Shown: positions 31,686-39,773 of the stretch, piece after piece | Layout of the letters: each line of letters begins with the position of its first letter | Numbering within the stretch: the stretch's first letter is position 1 | Assembly (NCBI GenBank): GCA_028290285.1 | Contig: JAQGKD010000090.1 | Coordinates: 104,826 to 168,825, forward strand | Reading direction: 5' to 3' | DNA: 64,000 bases | Source of the DNA: Hyphomicrobiales bacterium | GTDB taxonomy: Bacteria; Pseudomonadota; Alphaproteobacteria; Rhizobiales; Beijerinckiaceae | Notes under the pieces: generated by a model | The model's input: the letters and a program-made list of their open reading frames with translations, nothing else | Databases searched by the model: none | Told to the model about the DNA's origin: nothing | Program-made: the position numbers and the translations under genes

Positions 31686-31908
31686 CTGGTGTCCGGCCGC
31701 GCCTGCCTGCGGTCGCAGACACGACCGGAATATGCCCCCGCGGTCCTGAACGGGCGGTTATGTTATCTGCGGAAGTTCCGGATAATCGAAAATTTGATGA
31801 ACAAACACTAAGGATTCCGATCCGACAGTGCCTCCCCGTCAGTCTCGTCACCCGCATGGCCAGAAAGCTGGCGCCTGTGCGCGCGCCGCGCACACAGGAC
31901 ATGACGAC

Positions 31909-32934
31909 CTATTCTCGGATAGCCTTCGCCGCCAGCTCCACGATCCGGTCTGGGGCGGAGTACATCTTCTTCACGACCTCCTGCACCTTTGCGCCCGGGG
32001 CCGGTGTAATGTCGAGACCTATGCGGCCTGCGTCGGCGAGGAGCTTTTCATCCTTCATGGCTGCGTCGAACGCGGCACGCAGGATGGTGACCGCAGCCTC
32101 GGGATTGCCTGGCGCGATCAGGAAGGGTCGCCCGAAAAATTGCTGGGCCACGATCAATTCCACGATGGCGCGGTTGTCGGCCCCCTCGGTGAAGCTCATC
32201 ACATCGGGCACGCCCAGTTCGTCAAGCTCCGGATTGGGGTCGATGCCCGCCTGGAGAAGCACGTTCAGCTTCTTCTCTTTCACGAGCGTCGGGCGCTGCG
32301 CCTTGACGCTGGACCAGTCGAATCCGCAAACTGTGTCGACCTCGCCGCGCTCCATGGCGAGCAGGATATCTGCCATGCCCTTGTAGCCGGAGATCACTTC
32401 GAACTTCGCCCCGGAGGTGTTCTTGTGGAGATAGGCATAGTCGCGTGACGAGGCGCCGGTGCCTGCGGCCCCTGCGATCACTTTCTCGGTCTGGGCCTGT
32501 TTAAAGGTCTTGATGCGCGAGCCGGGCAGGGTGATGCACACGCGGCTTCCGGAGTCCGCACTCGCCAGGTAGACGAACTTCGTCGCGTCGTAACCTGCCT
32601 GCATTTTCTTGTCGACGAGCGGTCCGAGAATCGCGCCGGGCTGCAGCAGGGCGATGGTCATCCCGTCCTTGGCCGCCGAATTGTAGAGGTATCCGCCCGC
32701 GCGGGCGCTCCCGGCGCCCGGAATATTCTGCACGACGACATTCGGCTTTCCCGGAATATGGTCACCGAGATGGCGGGCGAACAGCCTGGCATACGTGTCG
32801 TACCCGCCGCCGACGTCGCTGCCGACCACCAGCGTCAGCGTCTTGCCCGCGTAAAACTCGTCGGCGGAGGCCGGCGCGGCCGAAAGGGCGGCCAGCAATG
32901 CGGCGACTGCGCCCATGGAGCCCAGGTTTTTCAT
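31909..32934 (-). CDS. Bug/TctC-family periplasmic binding protein
   Basis: A 341-residue solute-binding protein with a cleaved signal peptide (MKNLGSMGAVAALLAALSAA). The tripartite-tricarboxylate-receptor fold shows LTLVVGSDVGGGYDTYARL, NVVVQNIPGAGSARAGGYLY and a domain-2 segment GYKGMADILLAMERGEVD. Bug proteins bind small carboxylates and may feed a TctAB transporter or signal to a kinase. No TctA/B genes are in the window, so the cargo is unknown. GGGAGG stands before ATG 32934. Confidence 0.85.
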   Translation of the reverse strand: MKNLGSMGAVAALLAALSAAPASADEFYAGKTLTLVVGSDVGGGYDTYARLFARHLGDHIPGKPNVVVQNIPGAGSARAGGYLYNSAAKDGMTIALLQPGAILGPLVDKKMQAGYDATKFVYLASADSGSRVCITLPGSRIKTFKQAQTEKVIAGAAGTGASSRDYAYLHKNTSGAKFEVISGYKGMADILLAMERGEVDTVCGFDWSSVKAQRPTLVKEKKLNVLLQAGIDPNPELDELGVPDVMSFTEGADNRAIVELIVAQQFFGRPFLIAPGNPEAAVTILRAAFDAAMKDEKLLADAGRIGLDITPAPGAKVQEVVKKMYSAPDRIVELAAKAIRE

Positions 32935-33031
32935 GTCGTCCTCCCGTTTTCCGGCGCGCTTTTTCATGCGCGCTCAAACCAATGCTGCCACACCGGCGGA
33001 AAAAGGAAAGGCTTCGCGTCGGACAGGACGA

Positions 33032-33268
33032 TCAGCGGCAGCCGGGCGGGAGCCGATAGTCCCATCGCGCGTAGAAGGTGCCCGGCTCACCCATGCCCCG
33101 CCGTCCCGGCGCAACGATGGTCGGGATGGGCGTGCAATCGACGACCATGGCAACCCGCGTGACGGTCAGCGCCCGTGCGGGGTGAGCGCGGCCGTACTCG
33201 AGGTCGGCGGCCTGCGCGGACCCTGCGGCCATGAGCGCCAGTACCGTCAAACATGCCTTCAATGTCAT
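33032..33268 (-). CDS. small exported protein, 78 aa
   Basis: A signal peptide (MTLKACLTVLALMAAGSAQAA, cleavage after AQA) precedes a short mature chain with two cysteines (VDCTPIP and LPPGC) that could pair. AGAGGAG lies upstream of the ATG. No domain is recognised. It sits next to another secreted or stress-type gene, TerB. Confidence 0.6.
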   Translation of the reverse strand: MTLKACLTVLALMAAGSAQAADLEYGRAHPARALTVTRVAMVVDCTPIPTIVAPGRRGMGEPGTFYARWDYRLPPGCR

Positions 33269-33348
33269 GGAACACTCCTCTTGCTCTCAAGCTAACGGCC
33301 AAGGCGGGCGCTGGTTGCAGAGGGGCTTACGAGGTGGTTAAGGCGCTC

Positions 33349-33831
33349 TCAGCCGGGCAGGTCAGTCTGACGGGCGGCCACTCGCTGGCGCAGGGCGATG
33401 CGGTCATGCGACTCGACCCCGATCAATTCGGCCACGCGCCAGATCAGGTTCTCCTCGAACTCGTGGACCACGCCGTCCGCATAGGCCATATCCCACATCA
33501 TCTCGATAAGCCGCAGTCGACCATCGTTGTCGAGCTTGCGCTTGAGGACGCTGGTGAAGCGATAAAGATCGACCGCATCGCGATCTTCCTCCTCCGCCTG
33601 CTCGATCAAATCTCGAAGTTCCGTCTCGCCCAACCCGAACCTCTGCGTCAGAAGGGCCCCCAGCATCTGCCGCTCGGCCTCGCCCGACTGGCCGTCGACG
33701 TGACCGGCCCGCACCAGCAGGGCGGCGGCGGCAACCTGATAATCCTCAGGCCCGAGGTTATGACCGCCCGAATCGGGGGCGGAAAATTCCTGCGAGATGT
33801 CGTGGATGAGAGACTTGAGCGCCTGAAGCAT
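33349..33831 (-). CDS. TerB-family protein
   Basis: A 160-residue protein of the TerB/DjlA-N superfamily, with acidic metal-binding sites in helical repeats: VRAGHVDGQSGEAERQMLGA and MAYADGVVHEFEENLIWR. TerB-type domains occur in stress and surveillance proteins; stand-alone forms in alphaproteobacteria have no established role. It is not accompanied by other ter genes. Confidence 0.8.
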   Translation of the reverse strand: MLQALKSLIHDISQEFSAPDSGGHNLGPEDYQVAAAALLVRAGHVDGQSGEAERQMLGALLTQRFGLGETELRDLIEQAEEEDRDAVDLYRFTSVLKRKLDNDGRLRLIEMMWDMAYADGVVHEFEENLIWRVAELIGVESHDRIALRQRVAARQTDLPG

Positions 33832-34088
33832 GCGGGTCGATTCCAGCTCCGGCCGGAGACGCCGGCCGCGACCTCCGCATATGGTTCGCTGTTGCGCGAT
33901 TTCAAAGGCTTGCCGTGCCCCAAAGCCTGGCCCGGAGGCCTGGGCTTCAGTCTGGGATCAAACCCGGCCGCGCCGATCTCCCGCGTTCAAGCCGAATTGT
34001 ACGGCGAGGCGATGTTCATGGGCTTATGTGGGAGGGGCTGCTGATCGGCCGACCTCGATCGGTCAGACAGCGCTCGGGAGAGATCGCC

Positions 34089-34394
34089 ATGAGAATCAAG
34101 TCTTTCTCCGCAGCCGCCATCTGCGTTGCGTCTGTCTGGTCGGCCGGCGCACTGGCCCAGGGGCGGCCGGACACCTTGCGCATGTCATGTGCAACGGCGG
34201 GCGAACTGGTGCGGCGCTCCGGTGCCATCGTCCTTGGCACAGGGCCGAACCTCTATGACCGCTATGTCTCGAGCCATGCCTTTTGCCAGCGCGACGAGGA
34301 GACGGTCCCGAGGTGGCTTGCCACGGGCGATGTCCCTCAATGCTTCGTGGGATACGGCTGCGAACGCCGCTACGGCACGCCCGCCGATCGGTGA
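34089..34394 (+). CDS. small exported Cys-containing protein, 101 aa
   Basis: A signal peptide (MRIKSFSAAAICVASVWSAG, then ALAQ) precedes a mature domain with four cysteines (LRMSCATAGELV, AFCQRDEE, PQCFVGYGCERR), suggesting two disulphides. The stretch GELVRRSGAIVLGTGPNLYD is the best-conserved-looking part. GGAGAG lies 5 nt before the ATG. Such short periplasmic proteins recur in Hyphomicrobiales, without known function. Confidence 0.65.
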   Translation: MRIKSFSAAAICVASVWSAGALAQGRPDTLRMSCATAGELVRRSGAIVLGTGPNLYDRYVSSHAFCQRDEETVPRWLATGDVPQCFVGYGCERRYGTPADR

Positions 34395-34561
34395 TCGCGG
34401 GCCTTCGCCGGGACACATTCAAGCTTCAGGTCCACCCACCGTCATTCAGTGGCACTGGATGGGCAGTGAATGAGTAAGTGTTACAGCGGCGAAGGATCTC
34501 GCCAGCTGCACGCTGGTCCACGCAGGGAAGTCAATTTCAGTGCAAATGAGCATGGGAAAAA

Positions 34562-34638
34562 TGGTACCGCCACCCCGGCTTGAACGGGGGACCTCTAGAT
34601 CCACAATCTAGCGCTCTAACCAACTGAGCTATGGCGGC
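34562..34638 (-). tRNA. tRNA-His(GTG) without encoded G-1
   Basis: On the minus strand: acceptor GCCGCCA pairs with TGGCGGT (G1:U72 wobble), D arm GCTCAGTTGGTTAGAGC, anticodon stem CTAGA/TCTAG with loop TTGTGGA (anticodon GTG), T arm CCCCG-TTCAAGC-CGGGG. CCA is encoded and A73 is the discriminator. The base before G1 is T, so the G-1 found in most bacteria is absent; this loss plus A73 is known from one alphaproteobacterial clade. Confidence 0.95.
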
Positions 34639-34763
34639 ATGTCGTTGCGGCGCGGAACCTAGAAGCAAAGACTCGGGATTGCAAGCGCATCGCAGCGCGT
34701 TTTTTTGCAGGCCACGGAATGGGCCGGGAAAGGCGCTTGGGCTTCCCGAAAATGGAGAACCGA

Positions 34764-34792
34764 CGGCCGGGGTTCATGCGAACTTCCGGCCG
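34764..34792 (-). terminator. possible terminator downstream of phasin genes
   Basis: CGGCCGG and CCGGCCG pair, with an inner GTTC/GAAC stem. It lies beyond the leftward phasin stop codon at 34812. The following minus-strand sequence is only moderately T-rich, so efficiency is uncertain. Confidence 0.4.
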
Positions 34793-34811
34793 ACGGTCGT
34801 GATGGAGAGGA

Positions 34812-35354
34812 TCAGGTAGAGACGTGCATCGTCTTCGACAACGTCGTCTTGATCGGCTCGACGGTCTCGGACGCGACGCGCTTGGCGATGGTGCCGAGAT
34901 CCTTCACCTGGGCGTTCAACGTTTCCAGCTGCGAGCGCGTATGCTCGCTCTGGAGCGTGATCGCCTCCGACAGGCTCTTGGAAGCCAGCAAGGCCTTCAT
35001 GAATTCGAAGGTCGCCTCGGAATTCACCTTGAACGCCTCGATGGCCTTCATGTTGAACTCGCTGAGGCCCTTGGAGGCGGCGGCATAGCTCGACTCGAGC
35101 GATCCGGTCGCTTCCTCGGTCACTGTCTTCAGGCGCTCGTAGACCAGACGCGTCTGTTCCGCGCCCTGCTCGGCGGCCCGGCTAACCTGCTCCTGCACTT
35201 CCTCGGCTTTGCCGATTGCTGCATCCAGCGGCTCTTCCAGTGCTGGCGGGACGGGAGCTTTAACTTCCGTCACGGGAACGGCAGCCACCACGGCTGGCGT
35301 GCTTTTACGGGCGGCGGCAGCCGCGGGCTTCTGGGGCTTGCGAGCGATAGCCAT
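34812..35354 (-). CDS. phasin family protein (long)
   Basis: A 180-residue phasin that would coat polyhydroxyalkanoate granules. The N-terminus is Ala/Lys/Pro-rich (MAIARKPQKPAAAAARKS). The phasin helical core follows: AEQGAEQTRLVYERLKTVTE, FNMKAIEAFKVNSEATFEFM and SLSEAITLQSEHTRSQLE. AGAGGA precedes the ATG. A second phasin gene stands 23 nt upstream, so they are likely one operon. Confidence 0.88.
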   Translation of the reverse strand: MAIARKPQKPAAAAARKSTPAVVAAVPVTEVKAPVPPALEEPLDAAIGKAEEVQEQVSRAAEQGAEQTRLVYERLKTVTEEATGSLESSYAAASKGLSEFNMKAIEAFKVNSEATFEFMKALLASKSLSEAITLQSEHTRSQLETLNAQVKDLGTIAKRVASETVEPIKTTLSKTMHVST

Positions 35355-35377
35355 GGTCTGATCCTCTTGAGGCCTGC

Positions 35378-35728
35378 TTATTTCTTGATGCCACTCACCG
35401 ACTGAACGGCAGCACCGAGTTCCTTCATCTGGCCTTCGATGGCCGCGAGTTGTGACTTCAGGTAGTCCGCCTGAATGGCGAGCACTTCCTGCACGTCCTT
35501 GGCATGGACCAGGCGATCGGCGAGGTCGAAGGCCGAATTGACGTTGCTCTCGGCGAAGGTCACGGCCTTTGCGGAAACGTCCTTGGCGCCGCTCAGGGGC
35601 GTGCCTTCCAGCGAGCCGGTCGTCTTGTGGACCGCGCCCATGAAGCCTTCGAAGGCCTTGCGAGCCTGCGCAACGCTGCGTTCTGCGAAATCGCGCATTT
35701 CCGTGGGGATTTCATAGGGACTCGTCAT
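35378..35728 (-). CDS. phasin family protein (short)
   Basis: A 116-residue phasin consisting mostly of the core: PTEMRDFAERSVAQARKAFE, SNVNSAFDLADRLVHAKD and VQEVLAIQADYLKSQLAAI. AAGGAG lies before ATG 35728; the frame running to 35881 is rejected. It is the promoter-proximal gene of the pair. The upstream 300 bp contain palindromes with TGC/GCA character that may be PhaR sites. Confidence 0.88.
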   Translation of the reverse strand: MTSPYEIPTEMRDFAERSVAQARKAFEGFMGAVHKTTGSLEGTPLSGAKDVSAKAVTFAESNVNSAFDLADRLVHAKDVQEVLAIQADYLKSQLAAIEGQMKELGAAVQSVSGIKK

Positions 35729-35832
35729 GGGATGCTCCTTGGGAAAACAGAGTTTGTGGAGGGGCCACGCCAAAGAGCTTGGCACCGAAACGCCCATCTT
35801 CATAGCGCGCCCTATGGTGCAGTGCAACATAA

Positions 35833-35847
35833 TTGTGCGACGCACAA
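35833..35847. promoter_or_regulatory. palindrome upstream of phasin genes, PhaR-type operator candidate
   Basis: TTGTGCG-A-CGCACAA is a perfect 15-nt palindrome, and TGCAGTGCA lies just upstream (about 35818-35826). PhaR repressors of PHA metabolism bind TGC/GCA-rich sites before phasin genes. The 321-bp gap 35729-36049 otherwise holds no gene; it must also carry the promoter of the rightward histidine kinase. Confidence 0.45.
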
Positions 35848-36049
35848 AGTTTTTCCCTGTGGATTTTAAGCATAGATCCATTGAAAAGCGTTCCGAGCTC
35901 CCAGCAAGTGGACCCGGACGGGCGCTCCCGTTAATGATCTCTTAAGGCTGATCTCTTGGCGGAGGAGGCCACGTCTGTTTCGAGGAGGCCGGCTGGAGAA
36001 TTTTCCAGTCGAAGATGAATCGCGTCCAGAAACAGGAAGCATTGCGCTT

Positions 36050-39000
36050 ATGACGACCTCCAGAAGCGAGTCGGAACCCGGCGCGAAGGCGATCGAGGCC
36101 GCACTGGCAGAACCTCCCTTCGCGGCGATCGCCGCTGCGGGTTGCCCGATCTTCGTCGCGGCCGGACAGCCTGCGCGGATCGTCTGGAGCAATGCCGCCG
36201 TGCAGGACCTGTTCGGCGCGGATTTGCAGGTCCTCCAGCGGAGAATCTTCGAGGGACAGGAACCGGGCGCGCGCCGCTTGGTGGAACTCGCCGGCATGCT
36301 TGTGCCCGGTGCCGCGCCGCGCCTCGAAAAACTACGCTTCTTCATGTCGCGCCGCGCCGAACTCCTCACCATCCTGTGCCGCCGGACCGCTGGCCCGCAC
36401 TCCCTTTTTCTTGTCGGTGTTCCCGGCATGAAAGTGCAGCCGCGCTCAGTAGCGGTGGCGCCCGCAGTCGTCGCGCCCGCCGCGTCTCCTGAAGAAGAAG
36501 CCGTCGAATTTTCGGTCCCCGTGATCGCGCCCGCCTTGCTGGAAACGGCGCTTGGGATTCCGGAAGCTGCCACTGAACCGGTCGCACCCGGGGCGCTCGA
36601 ACACGTTGCCGCCGCCACACAGCCGGAGATGCCCGCTCCTCCGACCCGTCGCGGCATCGGCGATGTCGCGGCCGATCTCGCGGCCCGGCTTGGCTCGGCG
36701 GCGACGGTGCGTTTTCTCTGGCAGACGGATGCCGAGCATCACTTCGTCAAGATCACCGGCGAGCTCTGTGACATCGTGGGGTGCATGACCAATCGGCTGG
36801 TCGGGCGTTCCTTCATCGACCTCGCCGACGAGCTCCATCTCGACCCCGACCACCGCCTGCGCGATGCGCTCGCGCGCGGCGAAACGTGGAGTGGCATCGA
36901 GGTTTTGTGGCCTGTCGAGGGCGCGGATGCGGCGCTCCCGATCATGCTGGGCGCGCTGCCCGCGCACGATCGCGAACGGCGGTTCGAGGGCTTTCGCGGT
37001 TTCGGCGTCATCCACGTGACCCGCCTGCAGCCGGCGCCCGAGGCGCAGACATCCGAGGAAGCGAAGATCGGCATCCCGCCGGAAGCGCCCGTGGCTGAAC
37101 AGGCTTCGGCGACCCTCGAGCCCCTCGCGCCAGCCCCGCCCGAGAGCGTCGCGCCGGTAACAGGCGAATCCGCTCCCAATGAGCCCGCCGAGCCGGTCGA
37201 AGATCTTTTCACGCCACGCACGCCGGCTGCGCCGCAGGGCGCTTCGGGGCAGGGCACCACTGGCAATGTCGTGACCCTGCGGCCGTTTCACATCGTGCCG
37301 CGCCGTCCGTCTCAGGACGATGCCGCCGAGTCGCCGCAAGTGGCGCAGGCGTTCGCGCCGGAAATGCCGGTCGCAGTCCCCGGGGAGCCCGCGGTTTCAG
37401 AGCCCGCTCCGGCCGAACCCACCGGTCGCGTGTCGCGGGGCGACGAGATGGTGAGTCTTTCGCCGGGCGAGCGGCTTGCGTTCCGTGAGATTGCCCGCGC
37501 CCTGGGCGCCCGCGTTCGCACTGACGCCACCACCGACGCACCGGCTGCGACGCAAGAGCCTGCGCCCCCGGCTGAAGTTGAGGCCAGCCGCACGGCCGAC
37601 GCCCGTCTGCGCGACCTGATCGAAGTCGCGACACGCGTTGCGCAGGAAGCTGCGCCCGTAACCGTCGAGCCTGCGGCGGCGGTGTCTTCCGACCCTGCGC
37701 CCGACGCCACTCCGGCATCCGATCTCATGACGCATGCGCAAGCGGTCCTCGATCGGCTGCCGATCGGCGTTCTCGTCAAGCGCGGCGAAACGGCGCTGTT
37801 CGTCAATCGCACCCTGCTCGATCTCCTCGGCTACGCGGACGCACAGGAATTTCGCGGCGAAGACGGCCTCACCCAGATGTTCAAGGGCCGCCACGGCGAA
37901 GCGCTCAGCGAGACATCGGAAGGCGCGATTCCCGTCATCACCCATGCGGGCGATGTCCTGGCCCTGGAAGCGCGCATGCAGATGATGGAATGGGACGGCG
38001 TCACCGCCTGCCTGATGACATTCCGCCGCTCGCAGGAACAGGACCTCGGCCACCGTATCCGCACCCTCGAAACCGAGTTGCGCGCCAGCGAAGCAGATAT
38101 GCGTGAGTTGCACGCCATCCTGGACACGGCGACCGACGGAGTGGCCGTGCTCGATGAAGAAGGCCAGATCCTGTCGCTGAACCGCGCCGGAGAGGCGCTT
38201 TTCGGCTTCGACCAGAACGAGGTCGCGGGAGAGAGTTTTACAATACTGCTCGCCAGGGACAGCCAGGAGGCCGCGACCGAATATCTCGCTGGCCTGCGCC
38301 TCAGCGGCGTCGCCAGCGTTCTCAACGACGGTCGGGACGTGATCGGCCGGGCCCGGCAGGGTGGTTCTATCCCCCTGTTCATGACGCTGGGTCGCGTCGG
38401 CGCGGCGGGCAAGCCGAAATTTTGCGCCGTATTGCGGGACATGACATCCTGGAAGAAGGCCGAGCGCGAATTGCGCGAGGCGCGCACCGAGGCCGAAACC
38501 GCGAGCGCGCTGAAATCGGATTTCCTGGCCAAGATCAGCCACGAGATCCGCACGCCCCTGAACGCCATTCTCGGCTTTGCCGAAGTCATCATGGAAGAGC
38601 GCTTCGGCCCGGTCGGCAACGAGCGCTACAAGGACTACCTCAAGGACATCCACGCTTCGGGCTCGCATGTGATGAGCCTCGTCAACGATTTGCTCGATCT
38701 CTCGAAGATCGAGGCGGGCAAGCTCGAATTGAACTTCGGCAGTGTCGACGCCAATCGCATTGTCAGCGAATGCGTGTCGCTGATCCAGCCGCAGGCGGCG
38801 CGCGAACGCGTCATCGTGCGGCTGTCGCTGGCGCCGCGCCTGCCCAACATCGTCGCCGACGAGCGGGCTTTGCGCCAGATCGTGCTGAACCTTCTGTCAA
38901 ACGCCGTGAAGTTCAACGAGCCGGGCGGGCAGGTGATCGTGTCGAGCGCGCTGACCGACGCGGGTCATGCGGTGATCCGCATCAGGGACACCGGCATCGG

Positions 39001-39205
39001 GATGTCCGAGGCAGACATCGAGACGGCGCTCGAACCGTTCCGGCAGGTCGCGACCGCGCGCCACACGACAGGCACGGGCCTCGGCCTTCCCCTGACCAAG
39101 GCGCTCGTCGAAGCCAATCGGGCGAGTTTCTCGATCAAGAGCAAGAAGGCGGAAGGCACGCTCGTGGAAGTGGCCTTCCCGCCGACGCGTGTCCTCGCCG
39201 AGTAA
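36050..39205 (+). CDS. large PAS sensor histidine kinase, PdhS/DivJ/PleC-like
   Basis: A 1051-residue soluble hybrid-free kinase. An N-terminal sensory region (to about 120) and a second folded part (about 200-330) are separated by Pro/Ala/Glu-rich linkers (about 130-195 and 330-555). PAS domains follow at about 560-665 (DRLPIGVLVKRGETALFVNR) and 680-800 (ILDTATDGVAVLDEEGQILS). HisKA has His831 in FLAKISHEIRTPLNAILGFA and the stretch ERFGPVGNERYKDYLKDI, typical of PdhS/PleC/DivJ kinases. HATPase: NLLSNAVKF, DTGIGMSEAD, TGTGLGLPLTKALVE. Such kinases act on the cell-cycle regulator DivK; that target is inferred. Confidence 0.85.
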   Translation: MTTSRSESEPGAKAIEAALAEPPFAAIAAAGCPIFVAAGQPARIVWSNAAVQDLFGADLQVLQRRIFEGQEPGARRLVELAGMLVPGAAPRLEKLRFFMSRRAELLTILCRRTAGPHSLFLVGVPGMKVQPRSVAVAPAVVAPAASPEEEAVEFSVPVIAPALLETALGIPEAATEPVAPGALEHVAAATQPEMPAPPTRRGIGDVAADLAARLGSAATVRFLWQTDAEHHFVKITGELCDIVGCMTNRLVGRSFIDLADELHLDPDHRLRDALARGETWSGIEVLWPVEGADAALPIMLGALPAHDRERRFEGFRGFGVIHVTRLQPAPEAQTSEEAKIGIPPEAPVAEQASATLEPLAPAPPESVAPVTGESAPNEPAEPVEDLFTPRTPAAPQGASGQGTTGNVVTLRPFHIVPRRPSQDDAAESPQVAQAFAPEMPVAVPGEPAVSEPAPAEPTGRVSRGDEMVSLSPGERLAFREIARALGARVRTDATTDAPAATQEPAPPAEVEASRTADARLRDLIEVATRVAQEAAPVTVEPAAAVSSDPAPDATPASDLMTHAQAVLDRLPIGVLVKRGETALFVNRTLLDLLGYADAQEFRGEDGLTQMFKGRHGEALSETSEGAIPVITHAGDVLALEARMQMMEWDGVTACLMTFRRSQEQDLGHRIRTLETELRASEADMRELHAILDTATDGVAVLDEEGQILSLNRAGEALFGFDQNEVAGESFTILLARDSQEAATEYLAGLRLSGVASVLNDGRDVIGRARQGGSIPLFMTLGRVGAAGKPKFCAVLRDMTSWKKAERELREARTEAETASALKSDFLAKISHEIRTPLNAILGFAEVIMEERFGPVGNERYKDYLKDIHASGSHVMSLVNDLLDLSKIEAGKLELNFGSVDANRIVSECVSLIQPQAARERVIVRLSLAPRLPNIVADERALRQIVLNLLSNAVKFNEPGGQVIVSSALTDAGHAVIRIRDTGIGMSEADIETALEPFRQVATARHTTGTGLGLPLTKALVEANRASFSIKSKKAEGTLVEVAFPPTRVLAE

Positions 39206-39213
39206 AGTCGCGT

Positions 39214-39606
39214 CTATTTCACCCGCGTCCAGACCACCGACCTGCAGATCAAGCCGCCGAGCACGCAGCCCGATGTCGTCAGGCTGTTGCCGGCGAGGAT
39301 CATCTTCCCCGTATAGGTCTTCTCGTCTTCGGGATTGAATGCCTTGCCGTTCCAGGCGCCGGGCCCGGCGGGCTTCATGTCGAAGAACACCTTTCGCCCG
39401 ATCTGGTCCGAGTGAACTGGATCCTTCACCCAGGACACGGTGCCGCAAAGGGCATCGCCGCACGGCGCGATTTTCACCTGGGACAGCCCGCTGTCGCGAA
39501 GCCATGTTCCCGTCGCATCCTGCGCGCATGAAGGCGCGACGAACGCCGCCAGCGCAGCTCCCGCCAGGCTGAGACGAAGGGCGAAGGTACGGACGACACT
39601 GGACAT
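39214..39606 (-). CDS. DUF2147 family exported protein
   Basis: A 130-residue protein with a signal peptide (RTFALRLSLAGAALAAFVAP). The DUF2147 beta domain shows GTWLRDSGLSQVKIAPCGD, LCGTVSW and a C-terminal GCVLGGLICRSVVWTRV. Cys pairs may form disulphides in the periplasm. The family is widespread and uncharacterised. GGAG lies before ATG 39606. It is convergent with the kinase, 8 nt apart. Confidence 0.85.
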   Translation of the reverse strand: MSSVVRTFALRLSLAGAALAAFVAPSCAQDATGTWLRDSGLSQVKIAPCGDALCGTVSWVKDPVHSDQIGRKVFFDMKPAGPGAWNGKAFNPEDEKTYTGKMILAGNSLTTSGCVLGGLICRSVVWTRVK

Positions 39607-39773
39607 GCAAAACTCCACGATCGAGCGATTCAAAATCGGAGTTCAACCCGATCGCGCCACCGCCGTCAAACGTTGGATGCGGGTAATTCAGGCAGGCCAG
39701 ACTTTGTTGCAGCGCAAGGCGGCCCGACCCTGCGAGCCCTAAAAGGCGACGACTTAGCGACGAAGGGTGCCCC

